From: Vescimonas fastidiosa
Lineage (GTDB): Bacteria; Bacillota; Clostridia; Oscillospirales; Oscillospiraceae
Length of the DNA stretch: 64,000 nucleotides
Direction: 5' to 3'
Assembly: GCF_018326305.1 (NCBI RefSeq)
Contig: NZ_AP023415.1
Location: forward strand, 558,001 to 622,000
Below are positions 25,166-34,062 of this stretch, one piece after another (position 1 is the first letter of the stretch; the number at the start of each line of letters is the position of its first letter). A program made the translations under genes and the position numbers. Below the pieces are notes generated by a model, which was not told the DNA's origin, ran no database searches, and worked only from the letters and a program-made list of their open reading frames with translations.

Positions 25166-27562
25166 ATGGAACAAACAACTATGAATATTCCCGTCCTGGC
25201 CCTGCGCGGGCTGACGGTTTTCCCCGGCCAGAACGCCGGGTTTGATGTAGAGCGCGAGATCTCCATGCTGGCGCTGAACAACGCTATGGAGGAGGGCAAG
25301 GAGATCCTCCTGGTGACCCAGCGGGAGCTGGCTGTGACCTACCCGGATGAAGAGGATCTTTACACCCTGGGCACCATTGGCCGTGTGCTGCAAATCATAA
25401 AAACCTCCGATTCCTCCGTGCGTGTGCTGGTACACGGTCAAGACAAGGGCCGCATTCGCCGTCTTTGGCAGACCAGGCCCTTTCTCCAGGCCAATGTGGT
25501 GAAGGTGGAGGACGATTTTCCCGGCAAGATGACCCGCCGCATAGAGGCTATTATGCGCCAGACCTACGCCATTTTCGGCGAGTATCGGGAGATGGTGCCG
25601 GATCTGCCGGATGAGGTCATCGCCAAAGTGCTGGACTGTCAGGACCCCGGTGAGCTGGCTAACTACATCGGTTACAGCGTCAACCTTCGCCCCCAGGACC
25701 GCCAGCGCATTCTGGAGGAGCTGAATCCTGTGAAGCGCCTGAAGCTGGTGAATGAAATTCTTACCCACGAGCTGGATGTGATCTCCTTGGAAGTGGAGAT
25801 GGAGAAAAAAGTCCGCGACCGTGTAGGCCGGGTGCAAAAGGACATGATTCTGCGGGAGCAGGTGAAGGTACTGCAGCATGAGCTGGGCGAGGACGGCGAT
25901 GATGAAATTCAGGAGTATTCTGAAAAAGTTCAGAAGCTGAATGTTTCCGAGGAAATCAGAAAAAAGCTGATGAAGGAGGTTTCGCGCCTGGCAAAGCAGC
26001 CCTACGGCAGCGCTGAGGCGTCGGTGATCCGCAATTACCTGGACACCTGCCTGGAAATGCCCTGGGGCAAGGAGACCAAGGAGCGGGCGGATGTGGAAAA
26101 GGCTCGGGCCATGCTGGATAAGGACCACTACGGCCTGACCAAGGTGAAGGAGCGTATCCTGGAGTACATAGCCGTGCGCCAGATCCATCCCCAGGCCAAG
26201 GGCAAGATCATTTGTCTGGTGGGCCCTCCGGGCGTGGGCAAGACCTCCATCGCCATCTCCGTGGCTAAGGCCATGAATCGCAAGCTTTACCGCATCAGCC
26301 TGGGCGGCGTGCGGGATGAGGCGGACATCCGCGGTCACCGCAAGACTTACATAGGCGCTATGCCCGGCCGTATCATTGACGGCCTGATCCACAGCGGATC
26401 CATGAACCCCCTGCTGGTGCTGGATGAGATCGACAAGCTGGCCAGCGATATGCGTGGCGATCCTGCCTCCGCTCTGCTGGAGGTGCTGGATAGTGAGCAA
26501 AACAGCAGCTTTCGAGATCATTTCCTGGAGATTCCGGTGGATCTGAGCCGGGTCATGTTCATCACCACTGCCAATACCACCGATACCATTCCCCGCCCGC
26601 TGCTGGACCGCATGGAGGTTATCGAGCTGGGCAGCTATACCGATGAGGAAAAGGTGGAGATCGCCCGGCAGCATCTTATCCCCAAGCAGCTTAAAGAGCA
26701 CGGCCTGCAAAAACGGCAGTTGAGCATTTCCGATGATGCTCTGCGCAGCATCATCAGCGGCTACACGAGGGAATCCGGTGTGCGCATTCTGGAGCGAAAA
26801 ATTGCCGCTATCTGCCGCAAGGCCGCCATGAAAATTGCTACAGAGGGTGTAAAGAAGATTGCCGTTACACCTGCTGATATAAAAGAATTTTTGGGCGTTG
26901 TACAGTATACGGATTCTGAGCATATGCACCAAAACGAGGTGGGTGTGGTCAATGGCCTGGCCTGGACTCAGGTGGGTGGCGAAATTTTGGAAGTAGAGGT
27001 CAATGTCATGGACGGCACCGGCAAGCTGGAGCTTACCGGCAACCTGGGAACCGTTATGCAGGAGTCAGCCAAAACCGCCCTCAGCTGCCTGCGCAGCCGG
27101 GCCGGAGAGTTAGGCATTGAAAAGGACTTTTATAAGACCAAGGATATTCACATTCACTTCCCCGAGGGTGCTGTGCCCAAGGACGGTCCCTCTGCCGGCA
27201 TTGCTATCACTACCGCCATGCTCTCGGCTCTCACCGGAAAAAAGGTGCGTAAGGATGTGGCCATGACCGGGGAAGTGACCCTCCGGGGGCGTGTGCTGCC
27301 CATCGGCGGTCTGAAGGAAAAAACCATGGCCGCCCTGCGTAACGGTATTGAAACGGTTATCATTCCCCGGGAAAATGAGAAGGACCTGGAGGAAATCGAC
27401 CAGACTGTACGCCGTAAGCTGCGTTTCGTGCCCGTGAGCCGGGTAGAGGAGGTATTTTCCGAGGCCTTGGTAAGTGAGGGTAAAAAAACAGCCGCCCAGC
27501 CGGAGGAGATGCCGCTGCTGGCGGTGCAGTCCTGCACTGCCAGGCCCGATTTACGAGTATAA
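25166..27562 (+). CDS. lon: ATP-dependent protease La (Lon)
   Basis: Lon degrades misfolded and regulatory proteins. The 798-residue protein has the N-terminal substrate domain (IPVLALRGLTVFPG), a coiled-coil linker around residues 200-290, the AAA+ module with Walker A GPPGVGKT at 353-360 and LLVLDEIDKL, and the protease domain with Ser676 in PKDGPSAG and Lys719 in GGLKEK, an intact dyad. ATG 25166 follows AAAGGAG; the open frame before it runs through the hairpin and is not coding. The C-terminal tail after SEALVSEG is longer than usual and uncharged. Secure. Confidence 0.97.
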   Translation: MEQTTMNIPVLALRGLTVFPGQNAGFDVEREISMLALNNAMEEGKEILLVTQRELAVTYPDEEDLYTLGTIGRVLQIIKTSDSSVRVLVHGQDKGRIRRLWQTRPFLQANVVKVEDDFPGKMTRRIEAIMRQTYAIFGEYREMVPDLPDEVIAKVLDCQDPGELANYIGYSVNLRPQDRQRILEELNPVKRLKLVNEILTHELDVISLEVEMEKKVRDRVGRVQKDMILREQVKVLQHELGEDGDDEIQEYSEKVQKLNVSEEIRKKLMKEVSRLAKQPYGSAEASVIRNYLDTCLEMPWGKETKERADVEKARAMLDKDHYGLTKVKERILEYIAVRQIHPQAKGKIICLVGPPGVGKTSIAISVAKAMNRKLYRISLGGVRDEADIRGHRKTYIGAMPGRIIDGLIHSGSMNPLLVLDEIDKLASDMRGDPASALLEVLDSEQNSSFRDHFLEIPVDLSRVMFITTANTTDTIPRPLLDRMEVIELGSYTDEEKVEIARQHLIPKQLKEHGLQKRQLSISDDALRSIISGYTRESGVRILERKIAAICRKAAMKIATEGVKKIAVTPADIKEFLGVVQYTDSEHMHQNEVGVVNGLAWTQVGGEILEVEVNVMDGTGKLELTGNLGTVMQESAKTALSCLRSRAGELGIEKDFYKTKDIHIHFPEGAVPKDGPSAGIAITTAMLSALTGKKVRKDVAMTGEVTLRGRVLPIGGLKEKTMAALRNGIETVIIPRENEKDLEEIDQTVRRKLRFVPVSRVEEVFSEALVSEGKKTAAQPEEMPLLAVQSCTARPDLRV

Positions 27563-27573
27563 GGAGCGGAATT

Positions 27574-28161
27574 ATGGGTATTAATTTCAATAAAGCGGAG
27601 TTTATTCTTTCCGCTGTGCAGCCCGGTGCATTTCTTCGGGACGGTCGTCCCCAGGTAGCTTTTGCCGGCCGCTCCAATGTAGGAAAGTCCTCTGTAATTA
27701 ACCGCTTGCTGAATCGGAAAAACTTTGCCCGCGTAGGCGCTACTCCCGGCAAAACCACGCAGGTCAATTACTTTCTTATCGACGGAAGGATTTATTTCAC
27801 CGACCTGCCCGGCTACGGCTATGCAAAGGTCTCTAAGGAGGAGCGGGATCGCTGGGGCCGTCTCATGGAGAATTATTTTCAAGAGCAGGGGCTTATCACC
27901 CTGGGCGTCCTCATTGTAGACGCCCGCCACAAGCCTACGGCGGATGATGTGACCATGTGTACCTGGTTCAAGGAGAGCGGCTGTCCGCTGATTGTGGTGG
28001 CCAACAAACTGGATAAGCTGAAAAAAAATGAAATTGAGCCCAATCTCCAGCGCATTTGGGACACCCTGGAGCTGCCTGATACGGCAGCGCTGATTCCCTT
28101 TTCTGCCGAAAAGGGAATCGGAAAAACGGAGCTTTTGTCCGCTATTGAGCAGCTTTGCTGA
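27574..28161 (+). CDS. engB: Ribosome biogenesis GTP-binding protein EngB (YsxC)
   Basis: EngB/YsxC is an essential GTPase for 50S assembly. The 195-residue protein has G1 GRSNVGKSS (from residue 32), G2 in KTTQVNYFL, G3 DLPGYGYAKVS, G4 ANKLDKL and G5 FSAEKG. AAGGAGCGG precedes the ATG. It follows lon by 11 bases, the usual Firmicute arrangement lon-ysxC, and is followed by a strong terminator. Secure. Confidence 0.97.
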   Translation: MGINFNKAEFILSAVQPGAFLRDGRPQVAFAGRSNVGKSSVINRLLNRKNFARVGATPGKTTQVNYFLIDGRIYFTDLPGYGYAKVSKEERDRWGRLMENYFQEQGLITLGVLIVDARHKPTADDVTMCTWFKESGCPLIVVANKLDKLKKNEIEPNLQRIWDTLELPDTAALIPFSAEKGIGKTELLSAIEQLC

Positions 28162-28181
28162 AAGATGAAAATAGGCAAAAT

Positions 28182-28213
28182 GGTGTGAAGTGACTTCGCT
28201 TCACACCTTTTTT
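28182..28213 (+). terminator. Terminator of the lon-engB unit
   Basis: GGTGTGAAG (28182-28190) and CTTCACACC (28199-28207) form a 9-bp stem followed by six T residues. Confidence 0.9.
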
Positions 28214-28256
28214 CGCGTATATCATAAAAAAGAAGAATGAAAAGTACTGCTTTTTC

Positions 28257-28285
28257 TTGCGAATATGGAAAGAATAAAGTATAAT
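28257..28285 (+). promoter_or_regulatory. Sigma-A promoter of the xdh-like gene
   Basis: TTGCGA (28257-28262), 17 bp, TATAAT (28280-28285), 74 bp before the start codon. Confidence 0.75.
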
Positions 28286-28359
28286 AATGATGGATAAATG
28301 GATGGACACAGACAGAATGTGTCCTTTACGAATCCTATAAACCGAAGGAGAACACAAAA

Positions 28360-31050
28360 ATGGCTTCTTTTTTTGTCAACGGCCAGGCGGTCACAGCGGA
28401 AAAAAACCAAAAACTGCTTCGCTTTCTGCGCGATGAGCTGCGCCTCACCTCCGTAAAGGATGGCTGCAGTGAGGGCGCCTGCGGCACCTGCCATGTCTTG
28501 ATCGACGGCAAGCCTACCAAGGCCTGCGTCCCTTCCACGGATAAGCTGGAGGGTCGCCATATTCTCACCATAGAGGGCCTGAGCGACACGGAAAAGGAGG
28601 TCTATACCTGGGCCTTTGCCAAGGCAGGGGCCGTGCAGTGCGGCTTTTGCATTCCGGGCATGGTCATTTCCGCCAAGGCTCTGTTGGATGTGAACCCGGA
28701 CCCCACCCGGGAGGAGGCTGCTTTTGCCATCCGCAATAACATCTGCCGCTGCACGGGCTATAAGAAGATTATTGATGCCATTTTGCTGGCGGGCGAGATT
28801 TTCCGCAATGGCGGGGAGATTCCCCAGGAAAAGGATTGCGCCCGTGTGGGCCAGTCCATGCCCCGGGTGGACGCTCAGGAGAAGGTCTTGGGCACCGGCA
28901 AATATCCCGATGATATTTATCTGGACGGCATGATTTATGGCAGCGCCGTCCGCAGCAAATACCCCCGGGCCCGAGTCCTGGCCATCCACAAGGAAAAGGC
29001 TGAGGCTTTGCCGGGAGTGGTGGGTGTGTTTACCGCCGACGATATCCCCGGCAAGGTGAAGGTGGGCCACCTGATGCAGGACTGGGACACCATGATCCCC
29101 GTGGGCAAGATTACCCATTACCTGGGCGATGCCATCTGCCTGGTGGCAGCGGAGACCCCGGAAATTTTGGCAGAAGCCAAAAAGCTGGTGGAAGTGGAGT
29201 ACGAGCCGCTGAAGCCGGTGTTCAGCCCCACCTACGCCGCGCAGCCCTTTGCACCCCAGGTGCATGAGTCCGGCAATCTTCTGTGCGAAAAGCATGTGTC
29301 CCGGGGTAACGCCGACCAGGCTATCCGTGATGCGGACTATGTGCTGATGTACCACTACGAAACCCCCTACACCGAGCACGCCTTTTTGGAGCCGGAGTGC
29401 GCCGTGGCCTATCGGGACGGGGACGGCGTTTCCATCCTGTCCACAGATCAGGGGACCTATGACACCGCCCGGGAAACCTCCATTATGCTGGGCATCCCCA
29501 AGGAAAAGGTCCATGTCACCAATATGCTGGTAGGCGGCGGCTTCGGCGGCAAGGAAGACATGACCGTTCAGCATCACGCAGCGCTTATTGCCTATCTTAC
29601 GGGCCGTCCCGTGAAGGTGAAACTCACCCGCCAGGAGAGCATCCTCGTCCATCCCAAGCGTCACCCCATGAAGGTGACTATCACCATGGGCTGCAACCGC
29701 GATGGTCTTATCCAGGGCGTGAAAGCCGAGGTTATCGCCGACACCGGTGCCTATGCTTCCCTGGGTGGTCCGGTCTTGGAGCGGGCCTGCACCCATGCCG
29801 CCGGGCCCTATCACTATGAAAATTTCGAAATTACCGGTCGGGCATATTACACCAATAACCCACCCGCCGGTGCCTTCCGTGGCTTTGGCGTGACCCAGAC
29901 CTGCTACGCTATGGAGATGACCCTGACGAAAATGGCCCATGAGCTGGGCATTTCGCCTTGGGAGATCCGCTATCGCAATGCCATTCGTCCCGGCCAGACC
30001 CTGCCCAACGGTCAAATTGCCCCGCCCTCCACAGGCCTGGTGGAGACGCTGGAGGCAGTAAAGGACATTTGTGAAAATAACAAATATGTAGGTATTGCCT
30101 GCGCTATGAAAAACGCAGGTGTGGGTGTTGGCATTCCCGACACGGGCCGCTGCATTGTGGCTGTAAAGGGGGGAAAGCTCCACATCCGCAGCGGAGCCTC
30201 CTGCATCGGCCAGGGCCTGGGCACCGTGCTGACGCAAATCGTCGGCACCATGCTCCACTGCGATAGGGAGGACATCGTCTACCAGGCGGCCAACACAGTG
30301 GATTCACCGGATTCCGGCACCACTTCCGGCTCCCGCCAAACCCTTGTTACCGGCGAAGCTTGCCGCCGCGCCTGTCAAAAGCTGCTGGCTGCTGCCGGGG
30401 CAGATGTAAAGGTATCTGACTATACAGGTATTGCTAATGCAGCAGATTTGAGAGATTTGCCCGGTGAAAATTGCGGCAATGGCCTCGTGGGTACGGAGCT
30501 GGCCGAGAATGAGCAGGTAGACTGGAAAAGGCTGGAGGGTCAGGAGTTTTACGGCGAGTATTTGGCAAAGACGGACCCTCTGGGCACCCAGGAAGTCGAG
30601 AATCCTGTCAGCCATGTTGCTTACGGCTATGCCACACAGGTCTGTGTGCTGAATGAGGATGGCACCATAAAGGAGATCGATGCCGCCCATTTCGTAGGCA
30701 AGGCCATTAACCCGCTGAATTGTGAGGGACAGATCGAGGGCGGCGTAGCCATGGCCTTGGGCTTCACCCTGACGGAACACTACCCTCTCTACGACTGTAT
30801 CCCCAGTGCAAGGTTTGGCACCCTGGGCCTGTTCCGGGCGCATCAAATGCCGCAGATCAACAGCATTTTGGTGGAGAAGAGAGGCCAGGACATGGCCTGC
30901 GGCGCCATCGGTATTGGCGAGATCACCACCATTCCCACGGCTCCTGCCGTGGCCGGCGCCTATTTTGCGCTGGATGGCGAGATGCGCTGCAGCCTGCCGC
31001 TGATGAAAACCCCCTATGAGCGGCCTAAGATGCCCCGGTATTGGTGGTAA
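28360..31050 (+). CDS. Molybdenum hydroxylase, selenium-dependent xanthine dehydrogenase-like
   Basis: The 896-residue protein fuses two [2Fe-2S] domains (residues 1-150: plant-type DGCSEGACGTC with Cys36, Cys41, Cys44 and Cys57, then VQCGFCIPGM and NICRCTGYKK) to a molybdopterin catalytic domain that begins at about residue 165. The catalytic Glu in GIGEITTIPT is about residue 854. Among xanthine oxidase-family proteins it most resembles the Clostridial fused form called selenium-dependent xanthine dehydrogenase, which uses a labile selenium ligand rather than selenocysteine; no in-frame TGA is present. There is no FAD-domain gene beside it, so the electron acceptor is open. Purine or related heterocycle hydroxylation is likely, with substrate not proven. 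Confidence 0.85.
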   Translation: MASFFVNGQAVTAEKNQKLLRFLRDELRLTSVKDGCSEGACGTCHVLIDGKPTKACVPSTDKLEGRHILTIEGLSDTEKEVYTWAFAKAGAVQCGFCIPGMVISAKALLDVNPDPTREEAAFAIRNNICRCTGYKKIIDAILLAGEIFRNGGEIPQEKDCARVGQSMPRVDAQEKVLGTGKYPDDIYLDGMIYGSAVRSKYPRARVLAIHKEKAEALPGVVGVFTADDIPGKVKVGHLMQDWDTMIPVGKITHYLGDAICLVAAETPEILAEAKKLVEVEYEPLKPVFSPTYAAQPFAPQVHESGNLLCEKHVSRGNADQAIRDADYVLMYHYETPYTEHAFLEPECAVAYRDGDGVSILSTDQGTYDTARETSIMLGIPKEKVHVTNMLVGGGFGGKEDMTVQHHAALIAYLTGRPVKVKLTRQESILVHPKRHPMKVTITMGCNRDGLIQGVKAEVIADTGAYASLGGPVLERACTHAAGPYHYENFEITGRAYYTNNPPAGAFRGFGVTQTCYAMEMTLTKMAHELGISPWEIRYRNAIRPGQTLPNGQIAPPSTGLVETLEAVKDICENNKYVGIACAMKNAGVGVGIPDTGRCIVAVKGGKLHIRSGASCIGQGLGTVLTQIVGTMLHCDREDIVYQAANTVDSPDSGTTSGSRQTLVTGEACRRACQKLLAAAGADVKVSDYTGIANAADLRDLPGENCGNGLVGTELAENEQVDWKRLEGQEFYGEYLAKTDPLGTQEVENPVSHVAYGYATQVCVLNEDGTIKEIDAAHFVGKAINPLNCEGQIEGGVAMALGFTLTEHYPLYDCIPSARFGTLGLFRAHQMPQINSILVEKRGQDMACGAIGIGEITTIPTAPAVAGAYFALDGEMRCSLPLMKTPYERPKMPRYWW

Positions 31051-31064
31051 AAAAGAAGAGCGCT

Positions 31065-31601
31065 ATGAAAAAACACATTTTGCTTCGAGGCGAACGCGGC
31101 GTAGGCAAGTCCACGCTGATCCGTCGCCTGCTGGAAGCGTCTGACCTGCAGCCGGGCGGATTTTATACAAAAATGGACAAAAACCCCGGGGAGCTTATGC
31201 ATCCTATTTATATCTATCCAGCGACGCTGCCTGAAGCGGCGCGCAAGAGGGGAGAGGAGAACCTGGTGGGCCGCTGCGGTGAGCAGGGCCGCTTCAAGGA
31301 GATTTTCCCCCATGTGTTCGATACCCTGGGGAGCGCCTATCTGAAGGACACAGCCGCCTGCCGAGTGATCGTCATGGATGAGCTTGGCTTCCTGGAGTCG
31401 GAGGCCCAGGCCTTCCGGGCAGCGGTGCTGGGGGTTTTGGACGGAGAGGTGCCGGTCCTGGCTGCTGTAAAAGACCGCATGGATGTGCCCTTTCTGCACC
31501 AGGTATGCGCCCATCCCCGGGCGGAGGTGGTGCCGATCGACACGCAGAACCGCGATGCGCTGTTCCATAGGCTGCTGCCCATTGTGAAAAGCTGGAAATA
31601 A
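31065..31601 (+). CDS. Nucleoside-triphosphatase, THEP1-like P-loop protein
   Basis: The 178-residue protein opens with a Walker A GERGVGKSTLIRRLL and has a Walker B-like VIVMDELGFLESEAQAF and CAHPRAEVV near the end, the pattern of the THEP1/NTPase-1 family that hydrolyses NTPs in vitro. It follows the molybdenum hydroxylase by 14 bases and is likely cotranscribed. I recall relatives beside molybdenum hydroxylases in Clostridia, so a role in cofactor handling is plausible but unproven. ATG 31065 is chosen; a GTG at 31041 overlapping the previous stop is an alternative. Confidence 0.8.
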   Translation: MKKHILLRGERGVGKSTLIRRLLEASDLQPGGFYTKMDKNPGELMHPIYIYPATLPEAARKRGEENLVGRCGEQGRFKEIFPHVFDTLGSAYLKDTAACRVIVMDELGFLESEAQAFRAAVLGVLDGEVPVLAAVKDRMDVPFLHQVCAHPRAEVVPIDTQNRDALFHRLLPIVKSWK

Positions 31602-31652
31602 GCGGCGTAATACTCAGCAGCCATTGACGCGTGGCTATCAGGCATTTTGAAA

Positions 31653-31688
31653 TGAAAAAAAGACCCCGCTCGCATTGAGCGGGGTCTT
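31653..31688 (-). terminator. Terminator of rpmB
   Basis: AAGACCCCGCTC (31660-31671) and GAGCGGGGTCTT (31677-31688) form a perfect 12-bp stem; the A-run at 31653-31661 gives a T-tract on the minus strand. It also faces the end of the NTPase gene. Confidence 0.9.
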
Positions 31689-31703
31689 ATGCTTGTCCTG
31701 AAA

Positions 31704-31892
31704 TTAGATCGCTCTGGTTACTTTACCGGAACGCAGGCACCGGGTACAAACATATACATGGCGAGGCGTGCCGTTGATGATCGCCTTAACACGCTTAACA
31801 TTGGGCTTCCAGGGACGATTGGAACGCCGGTGAGAGTGAGAAACCTTAATACCAAAAGTCACGCCCTTGTCGCAAAATTCGCACTTAGCCAT
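31704..31892 (-). CDS. rpmB: 50S ribosomal protein L28 (zinc-ribbon form)
   Basis: bL28 is a component of the large ribosomal subunit. The 62-residue protein starts MAKCEFCDKG and has SHSHRRSNRPWKPNV and a C-terminal YVCTRCLRSGKV. The two CxxC pairs (Cys4/Cys7 and the later CTRC) mark the zinc-binding form rather than the cysteine-free paralogue. AAGGAGGTG precedes ATG 31892 on the minus strand; an in-frame ATG 3 codons upstream lacks spacing. It is monocistronic with its own promoter and terminator. Secure. Confidence 0.97.
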   Translation of the reverse strand: MAKCEFCDKGVTFGIKVSHSHRRSNRPWKPNVKRVKAIINGTPRHVYVCTRCLRSGKVTRAI

Positions 31893-31948
31893 CCGTTGCA
31901 CCTCCTTGCTGTGTGTGACTTACTGCGTTGCTTTCGCAAGCATTTGAT

Positions 31949-31977
31949 AGTTTAACAGATGTCACAGAAAAAAGCAA
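31949..31977 (-). promoter_or_regulatory. Sigma-A promoter of rpmB
   Basis: On the minus strand TTGCTT (31977-31972), 17 bp, TAAACT (31954-31949), about 57 bp before the start codon. Confidence 0.6.
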
Positions 31978-32023
31978 GTACTTTTGACAAAAAAATGAAA
32001 AAATTTCAAATCGAAGGAAACTG

Positions 32024-32052
32024 TTGCGAAAAAAGGGGCTTTGAGCTATAAT
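32024..32052 (+). promoter_or_regulatory. Sigma-A promoter of the hprK-dnaE block
   Basis: TTGCGA (32024-32029), 17 bp, TATAAT (32047-32052), 79 bp before hprK. No other strong promoter or terminator is evident before 41749, so it may serve eight genes. Confidence 0.75.
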
Positions 32053-32130
32053 ATGTTATTAATATTAGTGAACCAGGGCAAAATTTTTGTGACCGCTGCA
32101 CGACGCCGTTGCGGTCGGAAAGGATCAACC

Positions 32131-33093
32131 ATGGAAAAGGTTAAGCGCACCCCGGCCAAGCTCCCGGAGCTGGTGGCGGAGTTTAACATGGAGGTGCTGA
32201 ATAAGGCCCCTAATTTTAATATTCAAACCGTGACCATCTCCGATGTCAATCGTCCGGCGCTGCAGTTGGTGGGGTTTTATGAGTACTTCGAGCCCATCCG
32301 CCTGCAAATTTTGGGCAAGGCTGAGATGGTGTTCCTCCAGGGTATGACCACCGAGCGTCGCCGAAAAGTGCTGGAGGATCTGCTGCGCTGCGAGATACCT
32401 GCCCTCATCATCGCCAGGAATATGGAGGTGCCGCCGGAGCTGCTGGAGCTGGCGGAAAAGCATGGTCGTACCCTGCTGCGCATCGACCGCAAGACCGTGG
32501 ATGCCACCAGCGAGATTATAGACTATCTCAATAAAAAGCTGGCTCCCCAGATTACCCGCCACGGCGTTCTTATGAATATCAATGGCCAGGGTGTTCTTCT
32601 GCTGGGTGACTCCGGTATCGGCAAAAGCGAAACGGCCATTGAGCTGCTCAAGCGCGGGCATCGCTTGGTGGCGGACGACGCCGTGGATATACGACGCATT
32701 TCCACCTCGCTTTACGGCACTGCCCCGGAGCTAATTCGCCACTACATTGAGATTCGCGGCGTGGGTGTCATCGATGTGCAGCAGCTCTTCGGTATGGGTG
32801 CGGTGCAGTTTGACACGGAGATCGACCTGGTGGTGCAGCTGGAGCAGTGGCAGGACGGCAAGTTCTACGACCGCCTGGGCCTGGGGGAGGAGACCTATGA
32901 AATACTGGGTGTGAAGCTGCCCTACATGACCGTCCCCGTTCGTCCGGGCCGAAACCTGGCCGGTATCGTGGAAATCGCCACTATGAAAAACCGCCAAATG
33001 AAATACGGCTACAACCCCGCCCGGGACTTTGTGACCCGGCTGGATCAGCACTATGACGCACTGAATGAGGCAAATCGGAGAAAGAGTAAATGA
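32131..33093 (+). CDS. hprK: HPr kinase/phosphorylase
   Basis: HprK/P phosphorylates Ser46 of HPr, the signal for carbon catabolite repression in Firmicutes, and reverses it. The 320-residue protein has an N-terminal MurF-like domain, the P-loop GDSGIGKS at residues 159-166, LVADDAVDIRR, the family signature EIRGVGVIDVQQLFG and PVRPGRNLAGIVE. ATG 32131 follows AAAGGATC; the open frame before it covers the promoter. It overlaps the glucokinase gene by 4 bases. Secure. Confidence 0.96.
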   Translation: MEKVKRTPAKLPELVAEFNMEVLNKAPNFNIQTVTISDVNRPALQLVGFYEYFEPIRLQILGKAEMVFLQGMTTERRRKVLEDLLRCEIPALIIARNMEVPPELLELAEKHGRTLLRIDRKTVDATSEIIDYLNKKLAPQITRHGVLMNINGQGVLLLGDSGIGKSETAIELLKRGHRLVADDAVDIRRISTSLYGTAPELIRHYIEIRGVGVIDVQQLFGMGAVQFDTEIDLVVQLEQWQDGKFYDRLGLGEETYEILGVKLPYMTVPVRPGRNLAGIVEIATMKNRQMKYGYNPARDFVTRLDQHYDALNEANRRKSK

Positions 33094-34052
33094 ATTACAT
33101 TGGCATTGACATTGGCGCAACAAACCTGAAGGCCGGACTGGTGGATGACCGGGGCCGCATCCTGGCCACTCAAAAGATGAAGATAGTGCAGATTGAGTCT
33201 CCGGATGCCCTGGCCCGGAACCTGGCCCGCATGACGCAGGAGCTGGCGGAGGAAGTGGGTGTTCCCATGGAGGAAATTTTCTCCATCGGTGTAGGCGTGC
33301 CCGGCGTGGTGGAAATACGCTCCGGCTCCCTGCAATATAGCTGCAACCTGCCCTTTCGCAGGGTTCCGCTGCGGCGGCTTTTCCACAAGTATCTTAATAA
33401 GCCGCTCTATCTGGAAAACGATGGTAACTGTGCCGCTGTTGGCGAGTATTATGCCGGAGCCGGCCGCAGCAGTAAGCGCTTTGTGACTATCACCCTGGGT
33501 ACGGGCATCGGCGGCGGTATCATACACAACGGGAAAATTTACCATGGCTCTAACGGTATGGCCGGCGAGGTGGGGCACATGAGCATTGAGTATAACGGCC
33601 AAAGCTGCCCCTGTGGCCGGAAAGGGTGCTGGGAGCAGTATGCCTCTGCCTCGGCCCTGAAGCGCCTGACGAAGCGGATTATGGACGAGAATCCCGAGAG
33701 TGTCCTGCGTCAGGTGGTGGACGAAAATGACGGTCATGTCAGCGGTCAGTCCGCGTTCATCGCCGCCCGCCGGGGTGACCCCATCGGGCAATATGTCTGC
33801 AATGCCTACATAGACTATCTATGCGCCGGGATCGTAAACCTGGTGAATATCTTTCAGCCCGATACCCTGGCTATCGGCGGCGGCGTCAGTAACGAACAGG
33901 ACGAGCAGCTTTTGTTCCCCGTGCGCCGCATCGTAGCGCAGCAGAGCATTCCCTGCGAGCCGGATAAGCGCACCCGCATCGTCAAGGCGGAGCTGGGCTC
34001 CAATGCGGGCATCATCGGCGCTGCATTGCTGGGAAAGAAGAAGCGTATTTAA
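33090..34052 (+). CDS. glk: ROK family glucokinase
   Basis: ROK glucokinase phosphorylates glucose with ATP. The 320-residue protein has the phosphate-binding GIDIGATNLKAGLVDD, GNDGNCAA-like LENDGNCAAVGEYY, TLGTGIGGGII, GEVGHMSIEYNG and the zinc motif CPCGRKGCWEQYASASAL characteristic of ROK kinases. ATG overlaps the hprK stop (ATGA). Coupling to hprK links sugar phosphorylation and catabolite signalling. The ROK assignment is secure; glucose as substrate is likely from the sequence type. Confidence 0.92.
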   Translation: MNYIGIDIGATNLKAGLVDDRGRILATQKMKIVQIESPDALARNLARMTQELAEEVGVPMEEIFSIGVGVPGVVEIRSGSLQYSCNLPFRRVPLRRLFHKYLNKPLYLENDGNCAAVGEYYAGAGRSSKRFVTITLGTGIGGGIIHNGKIYHGSNGMAGEVGHMSIEYNGQSCPCGRKGCWEQYASASALKRLTKRIMDENPESVLRQVVDENDGHVSGQSAFIAARRGDPIGQYVCNAYIDYLCAGIVNLVNIFQPDTLAIGGGVSNEQDEQLLFPVRRIVAQQSIPCEPDKRTRIVKAELGSNAGIIGAALLGKKKRI

Positions 34053-34062
34053 GGAGCGGACT

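Noticed and set aside
28222..30258. Open frame of 678 codons on the minus strand opposite the molybdenum hydroxylase gene
   Set aside because: Its translation is a His/Gly/Leu-rich shadow of the codon pattern of the real gene, has no ribosome site and no recognisable domain. The same holds for long antisense frames opposite valS (8209-9942) and lon (25064-26932).
28360..31050. Selenocysteine in the selenium-type xanthine dehydrogenase
   Set aside because: No in-frame TGA is present; the family uses a labile selenium ligand instead.
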